Part shown: positions 8,867 to 17,265 of the stretch, one piece after another
Layout of the letters: every line of letters starts with the position of its first letter
How positions within the stretch are numbered: position 1 is the first letter of the stretch
NCBI GenBank assembly: GCA_965197405.1
Contig: OZ240206.1
Location: 1,860,001-1,924,000 of the forward strand
Direction of reading: 5' to 3'
Length of the DNA: 64,000 nucleotides
Origin: G965197405 sp965197405
GTDB taxonomy: Bacteria > Chloroflexota > Dehalococcoidia > Lucifugimonadales > JAGWBF01
Position numbers and translations under genes: made by a program
The notes under the pieces: generated by a model
The model's input: the letters and a program-made list of their open reading frames with translations, nothing else
Told to the model about the DNA's origin: nothing
Database searches by the model: none

Positions 8867-10552
8867 CTAGTCAATCATCTCGTAGCTGCGGAGCAGCTTG
8901 CCCGGCAGAGCTCCGGTGCAGTCGTTGCCCTTGAAGGTGACGGCGCCGTTGACTATGGTGTAGCGCAGACCGGTGGGCTTCTGTATCAGCCGACGCTCCC
9001 CGCCTGGGAAGTCAGTGTCGAAGATGGGCCTGTCGTGGACATAACCCAGCTCCTCCAGATTGTAGACGATGACATCGGCCCACGACCCAACGCGAAGGGT
9101 GCCCCGGTCCTTGAAGTCCGCGAACCAGGCTGGCAGGGCGCTCATCTTGTGATGGGCCTGCTCCAGGGTGATGGCGCCTTTGTCCCGTACCCAGTGGGAG
9201 AGCACATGGACCGGCCAATGACTGACGGTGACGAACCGGGTATGGGCGCCGCCATCGGACACGGAGATATGGGAACGGGGGTCCTTCAGGCTTCCCTCGA
9301 TGGACTCCTCGTCTGCGCCCGTCGCCAGGGTGCTGAACTCGGTCTGAAGGTCCTCGTCCAGGGCCAGGTCGAGGAAGGCGTCCACCGGGTCCTTGTTGGT
9401 TATATCGGCTACCTCGGCGATGGTCATGCCCTCGTACCGCTGGTTGCGCTGGTAAGCCACTTCCATAACCCTCAAATCGCTCCAGTCGGTCCTGGTGTCG
9501 GGCCACTCGGCCACGTCACGTTTCATGGCGGCACGGGTCTCCGGGTCTCGCAGCTTGGCGGCCCGTTCTTCCCCACTGCCCACCAGGGGATGCACCCAGT
9601 TGGGCATGAAGTCGAAGAGGTTATACTCCTCTAGCTTGAACGTGTGGCGGAATACCATGGAGACGGCCTGGAGCATCAGCGGGAGTCCCCTGCCGTGAAG
9701 CGATCTGGCCCAGGCGACCTGGTCGTCGCCCACCAGTCCCGCGTGAAATGGGCGGCCACTGAGCCTCATCATCTCCACCATTGCGTCCTGCATTGACGTT
9801 TGCTGCTCCAGCGTGAGGCCAAAGCCCAGGGTCTGGCCGATGTGGCCCACGCCGAACTGGCCCAGCACCTCCGCGAGTCCCAGCAACTCCTCCTTCGAGG
9901 CCACGTGGCTGGGAAGGAAGCTCCCGTCCTCGGGGCGGTCTTCCATGTTCAGGTTCAGAGAGAAGCCGAAGGCCCCCGCCTTCATCGAATCGTAAAAGAG
10001 CTGCTTCATCTGATTCAGCTCGGCGTCCGTCACGGAGGTCCTTTCACGAGCGGGTATCATGCCCAGGACGTACCCGCGCATGGGCGAGAAGGGGAACAGC
10101 GCCCCCACGTTGACGCCCAACCCCTGCCGGTCCAGGCTGTCCATATACTCGGGAAAGGTCTCCCAGTCCCAGCGGATGCCTTTGCGCATAGACTCCAAGG
10201 GGATGGCCTCGATGCGGTTCATCATCCGCATATTCAGGTCCCTGTCCTCGGGCCTGGTGGGTGCAAAGCCGAAGCCGCACTGACCTATGGTCAGGGAGGT
10301 CACGCCGAACCACCCGGACAGAGAGGCGTAGGGGTCCCAGTTTAGCTGGGCGTCGTAATGGGTGTGCAGGTCAATAGCTCCGGGGGCCACGATGCAGCCG
10401 GAGGCGTCAATCTCCTTGGCGCCTCCCGGGGCGATTCTCCCGCTAATCTTGGCTATCCTTCCGTCCTTGACGGCCAGGTCCGCCTTGTAGCTGGGGATGC
10501 CCGTCCCGTCCACAACGGTGCCGCCACGAATAACGAGGTCATACTCAGACAT
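8867..10552 (-). CDS. N-acyl-D-amino-acid deacylase-type amidohydrolase
   Basis: 561 residues of the amidohydrolase superfamily. The N-terminal composite beta-sandwich (DLVIRGGTVVDGTG, DLAVKDGRIAKISG) and the metal motif DLHTHYDAQ near residue 62 are typical of the D-aminoacylase branch. Later elements include SDGGAHTRF, containing the conserved metal-binding Asp, and the C-terminal SWADVIVYN return to the sandwich domain. Members hydrolyse N-acyl-D-amino acids, dihydropyrimidines or related amides, and the true substrate is not readable. It follows the molybdopterin-subunit region on the same strand but is about 220 bases away across a repeat, so an operon is not certain. Confidence 0.85.
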   Translation of the reverse strand: MSEYDLVIRGGTVVDGTGIPSYKADLAVKDGRIAKISGRIAPGGAKEIDASGCIVAPGAIDLHTHYDAQLNWDPYASLSGWFGVTSLTIGQCGFGFAPTRPEDRDLNMRMMNRIEAIPLESMRKGIRWDWETFPEYMDSLDRQGLGVNVGALFPFSPMRGYVLGMIPARERTSVTDAELNQMKQLFYDSMKAGAFGFSLNLNMEDRPEDGSFLPSHVASKEELLGLAEVLGQFGVGHIGQTLGFGLTLEQQTSMQDAMVEMMRLSGRPFHAGLVGDDQVAWARSLHGRGLPLMLQAVSMVFRHTFKLEEYNLFDFMPNWVHPLVGSGEERAAKLRDPETRAAMKRDVAEWPDTRTDWSDLRVMEVAYQRNQRYEGMTIAEVADITNKDPVDAFLDLALDEDLQTEFSTLATGADEESIEGSLKDPRSHISVSDGGAHTRFVTVSHWPVHVLSHWVRDKGAITLEQAHHKMSALPAWFADFKDRGTLRVGSWADVIVYNLEELGYVHDRPIFDTDFPGGERRLIQKPTGLRYTIVNGAVTFKGNDCTGALPGKLLRSYEMID

Positions 10553-10705
10553 GACACACTCTCCTTATATTTGTCCTGCGTTGAGAGGATTATACGCACA
10601 CCCCCAAGCCGGGTCAACTCGGCCCCGGCCAAGTGGCTAGTGGTCAGGGGCTAGTGACTAGAGGGGTCCCCTTCACGCTTGGAGGGACAATCTATCCACT
10701 AACCA

Positions 10706-11326
10706 CTATCCACTCCCCACCGCCCGTAGAAAGTCGGGAGAGTCCGCCACCGTGGCCCTGGTGGGGAATATCTTCTCGGTGAGGACCCTATGGACCTCCT
10801 CGTCCCGGTCTCCGCAGCAGTCCGCCAGCACTACCATTTCGTAGTCGGTCTCGGTGGCCCACCCCACCGTACCCAGCACCACGCCACTGGTGGCTATACC
10901 CAACAGCACCAGGGTGGTAATATCCCTGGCCTTCAGGATGCTCTCCATGTCCGAGGTGGCGAATGCCCCCACTCGTCGCTTGGCGACCACCACGTCGCCG
11001 GGCTGGGGGGCCACCCTGGGATGAATCTCGGCCCCCTCGGTCCCCTCCAAAAGGCGCCCCGCCCGCATGAGGCCACTGAAGAGCTTGTTCCTGGGGCTTA
11101 TCTCCGGGTAGCCCTCCCGGAAGCGCGCCACGATGTGGACGACGGGAATCCCGGCCTGCCGGGCGGCATCCAGCACGGCAACGGACCTATCGAGCAGCCC
11201 TTCGGCCTGGTCGGGGGTAAGCCCCGCCAGGCTGGGCATTTCCGCGCCGCGTCCGACTATTTCGTTCTGGTAATCCATGATGAGCACGGCGGTGTGGTTG
11301 GGGTCAATGTTCAGCTGGGTTGTCAT
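10706..11326 (-). CDS. Isochorismatase-like hydrolase lacking the nucleophilic Cys
   Basis: 206 residues from the ATG at 11326, chosen because AGGAGG sits eight bases upstream; a longer reading to 11395 has no such site. The isochorismatase fold shows the Asp (AVLIMDYQNEI, residues 14-24) and Lys (VVAKRRVGAF) of the family triad. The usual Cys position (GIATSGxVLGTV) is Val, so a cysteine-nucleophile amidase mechanism is unlikely, as in true isochorismatases and several uncharacterised relatives. Between this gene and the amidohydrolase lies a short inverted repeat (about 10630-10718). Confidence 0.82.
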   Translation of the reverse strand: MTTQLNIDPNHTAVLIMDYQNEIVGRGAEMPSLAGLTPDQAEGLLDRSVAVLDAARQAGIPVVHIVARFREGYPEISPRNKLFSGLMRAGRLLEGTEGAEIHPRVAPQPGDVVVAKRRVGAFATSDMESILKARDITTLVLLGIATSGVVLGTVGWATETDYEMVVLADCCGDRDEEVHRVLTEKIFPTRATVADSPDFLRAVGSG

Positions 11327-11513
11327 GTGCTCGACCTCCTTATTGTATAATCGTATATGTGATGCGTGTATACAGACTACCACAGACCCGCTCATTCTCC
11401 CACACCCTGCCCAGATGCCGCTTGATATTTGCCGTTGCGCATGATATGTATAGACCCATATGGAGCTTTATAGCCTTGCCAACAAGTAGAAGCCTGAAGG
11501 GACCAGCCCTGGG

Positions 11514-14051
11514 ATGAAAGGCACAGAGCATAAGGACGTCCGGCAGCTACACCTGCCGGTGGAAGGGATGACCTGCGCCGCCTGTGTAGCCCACGTCGAA
11601 GGCGCATTGAAGGAGGTCCGGGGCGTATCCTCGGTAAAGGTCAACCTGGCCACCGAGAAGGCTTTCCTGGAGCTGGATTCCGGCGCATCGCCCCTGGCTG
11701 AGCTGGTCGCGGCCGTGGATGGGGTGGGCTACGCAGTACCCGTAGAGCGGGCGGGCCTGAACATCGGGGGGATGACCTGCGCCGCCTGTGTGTCCCACGT
11801 CCAGGACGCCCTTGGAAGCGTGGAAGGGGTCCTCTCCGTTAACGTGAACCTGGCTACGGAAAAAGCCGTCGTGGAGCACGTGCCGGGCGTCGCCTCTCTG
11901 CAAGACTTCCGGGAAGCCGTAGACGAGGCGGGCTATAGTGTCGAGGGCCTGGCCGACAAGGAATACGGCCAGAAGGAGGAGTTGGAACGCCTGGCCAGAG
12001 TGAAGGAAACGAGGACCCTCCGCAACAAGTTCGCCTTCGCCGCCGTTCTGGGTGCGGTCCTCTTCCTGGGCAGCTTCGACGGGTTCCCCTGGGTGTCTAC
12101 CCTGATGGGCCGGACTTACTACCCCTTCCTGCTGTGGGCACTGGCGACCCCGGTGCAGTTCTGGGCGGGGCGCATGTTCTACACCTCCGGCCTCGGCGCG
12201 CTGAGACACGGGGCGGCCAACATGCACACCCTCATAGCCCTCGGCACCAGCGTAGCCTACTTCTACAGCGTGGCCGTCGTGCTCATCCGCACCTTCTCCC
12301 CTGAGACACTATCGGCCGGTGGGATAGGGGTCTCCGTATACTTCGACACCTCGGCAATCATCATCGCCCTCATACTCTTGGGGCGGTTCCTGGAAGCCCG
12401 CGCCAAGGGTCGTACCTCCGAGGCCATACGCCGCCTCATGGAGCTGAGGCCCGGCACCGCAAGGGTGGTCCGCGACGGCGAGGAGGTGGACCTGCCCGTT
12501 GACATGATAGCGTCCGGCGAGGTTATCGTCATGCGGCCCGGCGAAAAAGTGCCCGTGGACGGAGAGGTAATCCGGGGATACTCCACCATAGATGAGTCCA
12601 TGCTGACGGGCGAGAGTATGCCGGTGGAGAAGACCGTAGGCTCCCCCGTGTATGGGGCCACCACCAACAGGACTGGCGCGTTCCGGTTCCGGGCCACCAG
12701 GGTGGGCAAAGACACCGTTCTTGCCCAGATCATAGGGCTGGTTGAGGAGGCCCAGGGCTCTAGGGCCCCTATCCAGCGCCTGGCAGACGTGGTGTCCGCC
12801 TACTTTGTGCCCTCGGTCCTGGCGCTCTCGGTGGCAGCCCTCCTCTTCTGGCTCTTCCTGGGGCCGGAGCCTGCCCTGACCTACGGCCTCCTGGTCCTGG
12901 TGGCGGTGCTGATAATCGCCTGTCCCTGCGCCCTGGGGCTGGCCACTCCCACCGCCATCATGGTGGGCACCGGCATGGGAGCCGAGAAGGGAGTGCTCAT
13001 CCGCAGCGCGGAGGCCCTGGAGATAGCCCACAAGACCGACGTGGTCGTCCTGGATAAAACGGGGACCCTTACCCTTGGCCGGCCCTCGGTAACGGACCTG
13101 ATTCCCCTCTCAGGCAGTGAAGACGGACTCCTGAAGCTGGCGGCTTCCGCCGAGCTAGGCTCGGAGCACCCGCTGGGTGAGGCCATCGTGAGGCTGGCCC
13201 AGGAGCGCGGTATGAGCCTGGAAGAAGCGGAGGCTTTCGAGGCAATACCCGGCCGGGGAGTCCAGGCCACGGTGAGCGGCCGCACCGTTATTCTGGGCAA
13301 CAGGGCGCTGATGGAGATGAAGGGCCTATACTTGGATGGCTTACCGGATGGCCTGGACAACGCGGCGAAGGGCCTGTCCGCCCAGGGAAAGACCCCCATG
13401 TACGTAGCCTCCGACGGGAAGATGCTGGGAGCCATCGCCGTATCCGACACCCTCAAGCCCGAAGCTGCGGAGGTGGTGTCCCGGCTCCACGACATGGGCT
13501 TGGAGGTCGTCATCCTGACCGGCGACGGCCAAAGCGTTGCCGAGGCTGTAGCCAGGCAGGTGGGTGCAGACCGGGTTGTCGCTCAAGTGCTGCCACAGAG
13601 CAAGACCGACGCGGTAAAAGACCTCCAACGGCAGGGCAAGGTGGTCGCCATGGTGGGTGACGGCATCAACGATGCGCCCGCCCTGACCCAGGCGGACATA
13701 GGCATCGCTATGGGCACCGGCACCGACGTGGCTATGGAGTCGGCGGACATTACCCTTATGCGAGGAGACCTCAAGGGCGTGCCCACCGCCTTCCAACTCA
13801 GCCGCAGCACCATACGCACGATAAAGCAAAACCTCTTTTGGGCCTTCTTCTACAACGTGGCCCTCATACCGGTGGCCGCCGGAGTGCTCTACCCCCTATT
13901 CGCGAACCTGGGAGGCGTCCCCTCCGGGTTGCACTTCTTCTTCGGCGACCTGGGCTTTCTAAACCCGGTGCTGGCGGCCCTGGCCATGGCCCTAAGCTCT
14001 GTAACCGTGGTAAGCAACTCCCTCAGACTGAGGGGGTTGAAGCTGACCTAG
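11514..14051 (+). CDS. copA: Copper-translocating P1B-type ATPase
   Basis: 845 residues. Two N-terminal heavy-metal-associated domains each carry GMTCAACV (near residues 19-26 and 84-91). Eight membrane helices are expected, with the transport motif CPCALG, the phosphorylation loop DKTGTLT, the actuator TGES, the HP motif (GSEHPLGEAI) and the hinge GDGINDAPAL. CPC plus two CxxC domains marks a Cu(+)-exporting ATPase at the cytoplasmic membrane. The YHS-domain gene 40 bases downstream is probably cotranscribed and may hand over or sense metal. No CsoR-type regulator lies nearby. Confidence 0.94.
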   Translation: MKGTEHKDVRQLHLPVEGMTCAACVAHVEGALKEVRGVSSVKVNLATEKAFLELDSGASPLAELVAAVDGVGYAVPVERAGLNIGGMTCAACVSHVQDALGSVEGVLSVNVNLATEKAVVEHVPGVASLQDFREAVDEAGYSVEGLADKEYGQKEELERLARVKETRTLRNKFAFAAVLGAVLFLGSFDGFPWVSTLMGRTYYPFLLWALATPVQFWAGRMFYTSGLGALRHGAANMHTLIALGTSVAYFYSVAVVLIRTFSPETLSAGGIGVSVYFDTSAIIIALILLGRFLEARAKGRTSEAIRRLMELRPGTARVVRDGEEVDLPVDMIASGEVIVMRPGEKVPVDGEVIRGYSTIDESMLTGESMPVEKTVGSPVYGATTNRTGAFRFRATRVGKDTVLAQIIGLVEEAQGSRAPIQRLADVVSAYFVPSVLALSVAALLFWLFLGPEPALTYGLLVLVAVLIIACPCALGLATPTAIMVGTGMGAEKGVLIRSAEALEIAHKTDVVVLDKTGTLTLGRPSVTDLIPLSGSEDGLLKLAASAELGSEHPLGEAIVRLAQERGMSLEEAEAFEAIPGRGVQATVSGRTVILGNRALMEMKGLYLDGLPDGLDNAAKGLSAQGKTPMYVASDGKMLGAIAVSDTLKPEAAEVVSRLHDMGLEVVILTGDGQSVAEAVARQVGADRVVAQVLPQSKTDAVKDLQRQGKVVAMVGDGINDAPALTQADIGIAMGTGTDVAMESADITLMRGDLKGVPTAFQLSRSTIRTIKQNLFWAFFYNVALIPVAAGVLYPLFANLGGVPSGLHFFFGDLGFLNPVLAALAMALSSVTVVSNSLRLRGLKLT

Positions 14052-14091
14052 ACCCCATAACCTCGTACCCTAAGTCAGGAGGTACTTCATC

Positions 14092-14244
14092 ATGGCTATA
14101 GACCCGGTATGCAAGATGGAAGTGGACGAGGCCAGTCCCCCCGGAGGCAAGACCGAATACAAGGACAGGACCTACTATTTCTGTGCTCCCGGGTGCAAGA
14201 AGGTGTTCGAAAGGGACCCGGAGAAATACCTGGGCCAGAGCTAG
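14092..14244 (+). CDS. YHS-domain protein, 50 residues
   Basis: A tiny complete gene: AGGAGG nine bases before the ATG, 50 codons, TAG stop. The product begins MAIDPVCKMEV and continues with KTEYKDRTYYFCAPGCKKVFERDP, the YHS metal-binding pattern (DPVCxM, then YYFCxxxCxxxF). YHS domains often follow or are fused to copper P-type ATPases and are thought to bind copper. Its position 40 bases behind copA supports a role with that pump. Confidence 0.85.
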   Translation: MAIDPVCKMEVDEASPPGGKTEYKDRTYYFCAPGCKKVFERDPEKYLGQS

Positions 14245-14325
14245 GACTCCCAGGTCGTTTCATTCCCCCTCCCTGTCGAGGCGACGCAGACGGGGACATT
14301 AGGTGAATACATGCCCCCACCACTC

Positions 14326-14425
14326 GTCATTCTGAGGAGCAGAGCGACGAAGAATCTAAAATGCCTCGCAAGCAAAACGACACCCACGAAAAGGATTTTA
14401 GACCCCTCGCTTCGCTCGGGGTGAC
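14326..14425. repeat. GTCATTC...GAATGAC-type palindromic element, copy 1
   Basis: About 100 bp bounded by GTCATTCTGAGG on one side and CTCGGGGTGAC on the other, with internal AATCTAAAAT and ATTTTAGACCC arms. It is one of at least seven copies in the window, all intergenic. It fills the gap between the YHS gene and the glutaredoxin-like gene. Confidence 0.8.
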
Positions 14426-14536
14426 AATTAAACAACCCTGCGCTAGGACTCCATGCTGCAGTTGAAATGGGGCTACCCATTGGCTACAATGAAAACCTAG
14501 GGGAAAGCCAGGGCAATTCCCAGGAGGTGATAGCAG

Positions 14537-14776
14537 TTGGCTCAGGAAAAGACCGCGACTATCGTTCTTTACACCCACCCTGACTGTGCGTACTCAGACG
14601 CTCAGAGGGACGACTATCAGAAGATGGGTGTGGATTTTCAGGAAATAGACGTCTCACTTCATCCCGAGGCGGTTCCCGATCTGGAGCGCCTCACGGGTGG
14701 CGAGCGGATTACCCCCGTCATAGTCGAAGATGGAGCCGTGACGGTGGGCTACCACGGTGTGGGTTGAGCCTTCTGA
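14537..14776 (+). CDS. Predicted selenoprotein, Uxx-star glutaredoxin-like
   Basis: TTG start with AGGAGG nine bases upstream. The glutaredoxin-like fold is clear: IVLYTHPDCAYSDAQ (CxxS site, residues 9-23), GVDFQEIDV, then GGERITPVIVEDG with the cis-Pro. The reading frame meets TGA at 14765-14767 after GYHGVG, followed by GCC TTC TGA. That is Sec-Ala-Phe-stop, exactly the layout of the Uxx-star family, in which Sec or Cys is the third residue from the C-terminus. Read this way the protein has 79 residues. A hairpin with a G-starting loop follows (14777-14793). The alternative is an ordinary stop at residue 77, which would remove the family's conserved C-terminal redox residue. Confidence 0.78.
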
Positions 14777-14793
14777 AGCAGGGGCAGTCTGCT
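14777..14793 (+). promoter_or_regulatory. Candidate bacterial SECIS hairpin
   Basis: Five-pair stem AGCAG/CTGCT with loop GGGCAGT (an inner G-U pair leaves GGCAG). The loop begins 14 bases after the TGA at 14765-14767. Bacterial SECIS elements are short hairpins close behind the UGA with a G in the first two loop positions, and this one fits. Confidence 0.6.
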
Positions 14794-14893
14794 CCTCGTA
14801 TTATCGTCTCGATTTCATTGACAGCGAGCCTACGGAGGCTTAAAATCCAGGTATAGACTGGTTGCGTAGACCTATCTATCCCCGCATACTGTA

Positions 14894-14970
14894 GGACCCG
14901 TGGTGTAGTGGCCTAACATGCAGCCCTGTCAAGGCTGAGATCGCCGGTTCGAATCCGGTCGGGTCCGCCA
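14894..14970 (+). tRNA. tRNA-Asp (GTC)
   Basis: Acceptor GGACCCG pairs with CGGGTCC at 14960-14966. The anticodon stem CAGCC/GGCTG encloses loop CTGTCAA, anticodon GTC at 14928-14930. The T arm is GCCGG-TTCGAAT-CCGGT and CCA is encoded at 14968-14970. Confidence 0.96.
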
Positions 14971-15020
14971 AACTGACCTTTCAGATACAAAATTCCGCCA
15001 TCTATGGTTGGGTGCCTCAA

Positions 15021-15371
15021 TCAGTCACGCGGTGGTGACTTGTGGAGCGTGACTTTTTCCTCCAACGCCTTTTTTCTCCATGTGTTTAAGATCATGCCGT
15101 CCTCTATAGATGCCAATGTGACCCGGCGGTGGAGATCAGGCCCTAAACGGAGGAGCATCTTACCCGAAAAGGGTTTCTGGGGTTCAATGCCTCGTTCTTT
15201 GCATAGAGCTAAATATTGATCAATGGAGGTACGAAATTCGCGTTTCAGTCCTTCTACATCGGAGGCTTCAAAAGTGGCTACCGGGCTGGTCCCGGCGTTG
15301 ACGACGCGCCCGTGCAACAAGTCTACAGATTCGTCATATTCGATAGCAGCGATGTAGCCCTTGTATTCCAT
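15021..15371 (-). CDS. hicB: HicB-family antitoxin
   Basis: 116 residues. The N-terminal RNase-H-like partial fold (YKGYIAAIEYDESVDLLHGRVV, TFEASDVEGLKREFRTSIDQYLALC) is typical of HicB antitoxins. The C-terminal part (GKMLLRLGPDLHRRVTLASIEDGMILNTW) is the DNA-binding region of the Arc/MetJ-like type. It would bind and neutralise HicA, encoded immediately upstream on the same strand. In the ancestral sequence the hicA stop and this ATG overlapped (TAATG at 15370-15374 on the complement). It is intact while its toxin gene is broken by a MITE. Confidence 0.88.
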   Translation of the reverse strand: MEYKGYIAAIEYDESVDLLHGRVVNAGTSPVATFEASDVEGLKREFRTSIDQYLALCKERGIEPQKPFSGKMLLRLGPDLHRRVTLASIEDGMILNTWRKKALEEKVTLHKSPPRD

Positions 15372-15417
15372 TATGGGATTACTCCTATTCCCGTTAAAAA
15401 TCCTCTAATGTCTCTAA

Positions 15418-15604
15418 GAGGGTGTGTGGGAAGCAATTGCAGCCCATTCCTGTCATTCCGAACGGAGTGAGGAATCTAAAATGCTTGGGCAACAGCACGT
15501 CCAAGAAAGCAAGGATTTTAGACCCTTCGCTTCGCTCAGAGCCTGCCCCTGGCTTGAACAGGGGGTGACAGGTGACCGGTTTCGAGGACTTATTAAACAC
15601 CCTC
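15418..15604. mobile_element. 187-bp MITE, copy 1, inserted in hicA
   Basis: Ends are GAGGGTGTGT and (reverse) GAGGGTGTTTAATAAG, imperfect terminal inverted repeats. A TAA target duplication lies at 15415-15417 and 15605-15607, within a CTNAG context. The interior contains the GTCATTCCGAACGGAGTGAG palindromic family. A second copy of 186 bp in the opposite orientation is at 40613-40798. TNA duplications are the habit of some IS5-family elements, so an IS5-type transposase probably mobilised it; no related autonomous copy is in this window. Confidence 0.85.
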
Positions 15605-15815
15605 TAAGGGTGGCCCTGCCTACTTCGGGCCAGGGATGTGGCCGGTGCACGACCAGAGTTATAGATTGGGCTATGAGGTGGACCCGGGAACCCTCGGCCT
15701 CTGTGACCTCAACTCCTACAGCCATCAGCAGGGACTCGATTTCGGCCCACCGGATGTTGGCTGGGGGCGGCCTGCTGAAGATGCTCTGTAGAGTTCGGCG
15801 GTGCCTACTCCTCAT
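15453..15815 (-). pseudogene. hicA: hicA toxin gene, 3' end replaced by a MITE
   Basis: The open frame begins at 15815 and gives a HicA-like start: RRTLQSIFSRPPPANIRWAE, ALLMAVGVEV, GSRVHLI and the RNA-binding HRPHP. After ATLR the frame enters the MITE and acquires a foreign tail of about 50 residues ending at 15453. Removing the element plus one TAA restores DIRGFLTGIGVIP and a stop overlapping the hicB ATG, a normal HicA ending of about 86 residues. HicA is a small dsRNA-binding-fold mRNA interferase, and the altered C-terminus probably abolishes or weakens it. The catalytic His is still encoded, so residual activity cannot be excluded. Confidence 0.82.
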
Positions 15816-15919
15816 GCCTCAGAGGTACTATAAACAGTACCTCTCGTCAAGCATCCCATGTGGAGATTTTTTGAGTGAAAGGCGGTCTCCGACAGCGTCG
15901 CCCTGCTCGAGTGGCGCCT

Positions 15920-16915
15920 CTACTGAGGCGCACAGGCGCGGATAACCTCCATAGCCTGCTTCTTGGCGTCCTTCCCCACCGCTCGCGGTGATATAATAGG
16001 CAGGGTGATACCCGCCCGCCGGTAGTCTTGCAGCCTCTCACGGCACTCGTCGGGCGAACCCACAATGCCAATCTTGTCAATCAGACCGGCGGGCACCAGG
16101 CTCATGGCCCGTTCTCTCTCCCCATTGGCCCACGCCTGTCGCACTGCCGCGATTTCATCCGGGAACCCGGCCTCCTCCATCAGCCTGCGATACCTGGGGA
16201 ACTCGCCCGCATAGCTGGCAATGGCGAAGCGCATTCCCCTCCTGGCTTCCTCTTTTTCCTCGGACACGGTGCAGGGCAAGAGCGTCGCTACATCCACCTC
16301 TTCAGGACTCCTCCCTGCTCGCCCTGCTCCCAGGGCCACATGCTCCGCGGCGGTCCTGGCGTGCTCCACAGTGGTCCAGGTGAGTATTGTCCCCTGGGCT
16401 ATTTCACCGCAAATCTCCAGCATCTTGGGGAACACTGCCGCCACATAGATGGGGATTTCCTTCCGGAGCGGCTCAAACCACAGGTCGAATCTCTCTATGT
16501 TATAGACGCTCCCCTGATAGGAGACCCCTCCATCATGCAACAGGGTGCGAACGATGTCCACGCACTCCCTCAGACGCTGCACGGGTTGGGAGAATACGAG
16601 GCCGTGCTCCGGCTCCACCTGTATTTTGTGGCTTGAGCCTACTCCCAGGATGAACCGGCCTCCCGAAAACTGGTCCACGCAGGCGGCGGCCATGGCGATG
16701 GTCGGAGCGCTGCGCACGAAGACGCTGGTGATACTCGTCCCCAGAAGGATTCTCTCGGTGGACGCGGCGCAGGCGGTCAGAGTCGAAAACTGGTCGCCGC
16801 CGTGTCCCTCGGCTACCCAGGCCGACTCGTAGCCCAGTTCCTCGGCGAGCCTCACGCACTCCACCACCTCCGCCGGCCCCAGGCCCCTTGAAAAACCTAT
16901 ACCGGTGCGTTCCAT
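15920..16915 (-). CDS. LLM-class F420/flavin-dependent oxidoreductase
   Basis: 331 residues with the luciferase-like monooxygenase TIM barrel: GIGFSRGLGPAEVVECVRLAEELGY, WVAEGHGGDQFSTLTACAA, ILLGTSITSVFVRSA and the FILGVGSS turn. The C-terminal WANGERERAMSLVP and GSPDECRERLQDYR segments match the F420-dependent subgroup related to methylene-H4MPT reductase. The cofactor (F420 or FMN) cannot be decided from sequence alone. A second family member is at 21506-22516 with the same WARNEREKAASLI element, so they are paralogues. Confidence 0.87.
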   Translation of the reverse strand: MERTGIGFSRGLGPAEVVECVRLAEELGYESAWVAEGHGGDQFSTLTACAASTERILLGTSITSVFVRSAPTIAMAAACVDQFSGGRFILGVGSSHKIQVEPEHGLVFSQPVQRLRECVDIVRTLLHDGGVSYQGSVYNIERFDLWFEPLRKEIPIYVAAVFPKMLEICGEIAQGTILTWTTVEHARTAAEHVALGAGRAGRSPEEVDVATLLPCTVSEEKEEARRGMRFAIASYAGEFPRYRRLMEEAGFPDEIAAVRQAWANGERERAMSLVPAGLIDKIGIVGSPDECRERLQDYRRAGITLPIISPRAVGKDAKKQAMEVIRACAPQ

Positions 16916-16984
16916 ATCGGCCTCCTCCGTAGTATAGACTGGTCTCCAGGGTCATTTAACTGTCAATCTGCGGGGCACTTCTTG

Positions 16985-17119
16985 GTCATTCCGAACGCAG
17001 CGAAGCGGAGTGAGGAATCTCAAATGACGCCTAACAAAAGCCGGAATCAAGGCAATACAGGCTAGGCCAAGACCGTGACCAGACAGGACTTTAGACCCCC
17101 CCGCCCCGCTCGGGGTGAC
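16985..17119. repeat. GTCATTCC...GGGGTGAC palindromic element, copy 3
   Basis: About 135 bp. The outer arms are GTCATTCCGAACGCAGCG and CGCTCGGGGTGAC. The interior CGCCTAACAAAAGCCGGAAT is closely related to that of the copy at 37746-37868, so those two belong to one subfamily. It occupies the 350-base gap between the LLM gene and the phosphatase gene, where I see no gene. Confidence 0.8.
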
Positions 17120-17265
17120 AATTGAAAGTACGCAGGCTGGTCTTCGGCAGGGCTGTAGCTGCCCCGCTGGACAAATGGCAATGTGTATAATTGCTCCGGC
17201 TAGCGAGCGGACTCCGGCCACTTTGCCGAGGCCGTCCCATACGCTGCACATCGCTTATTCAAAAT

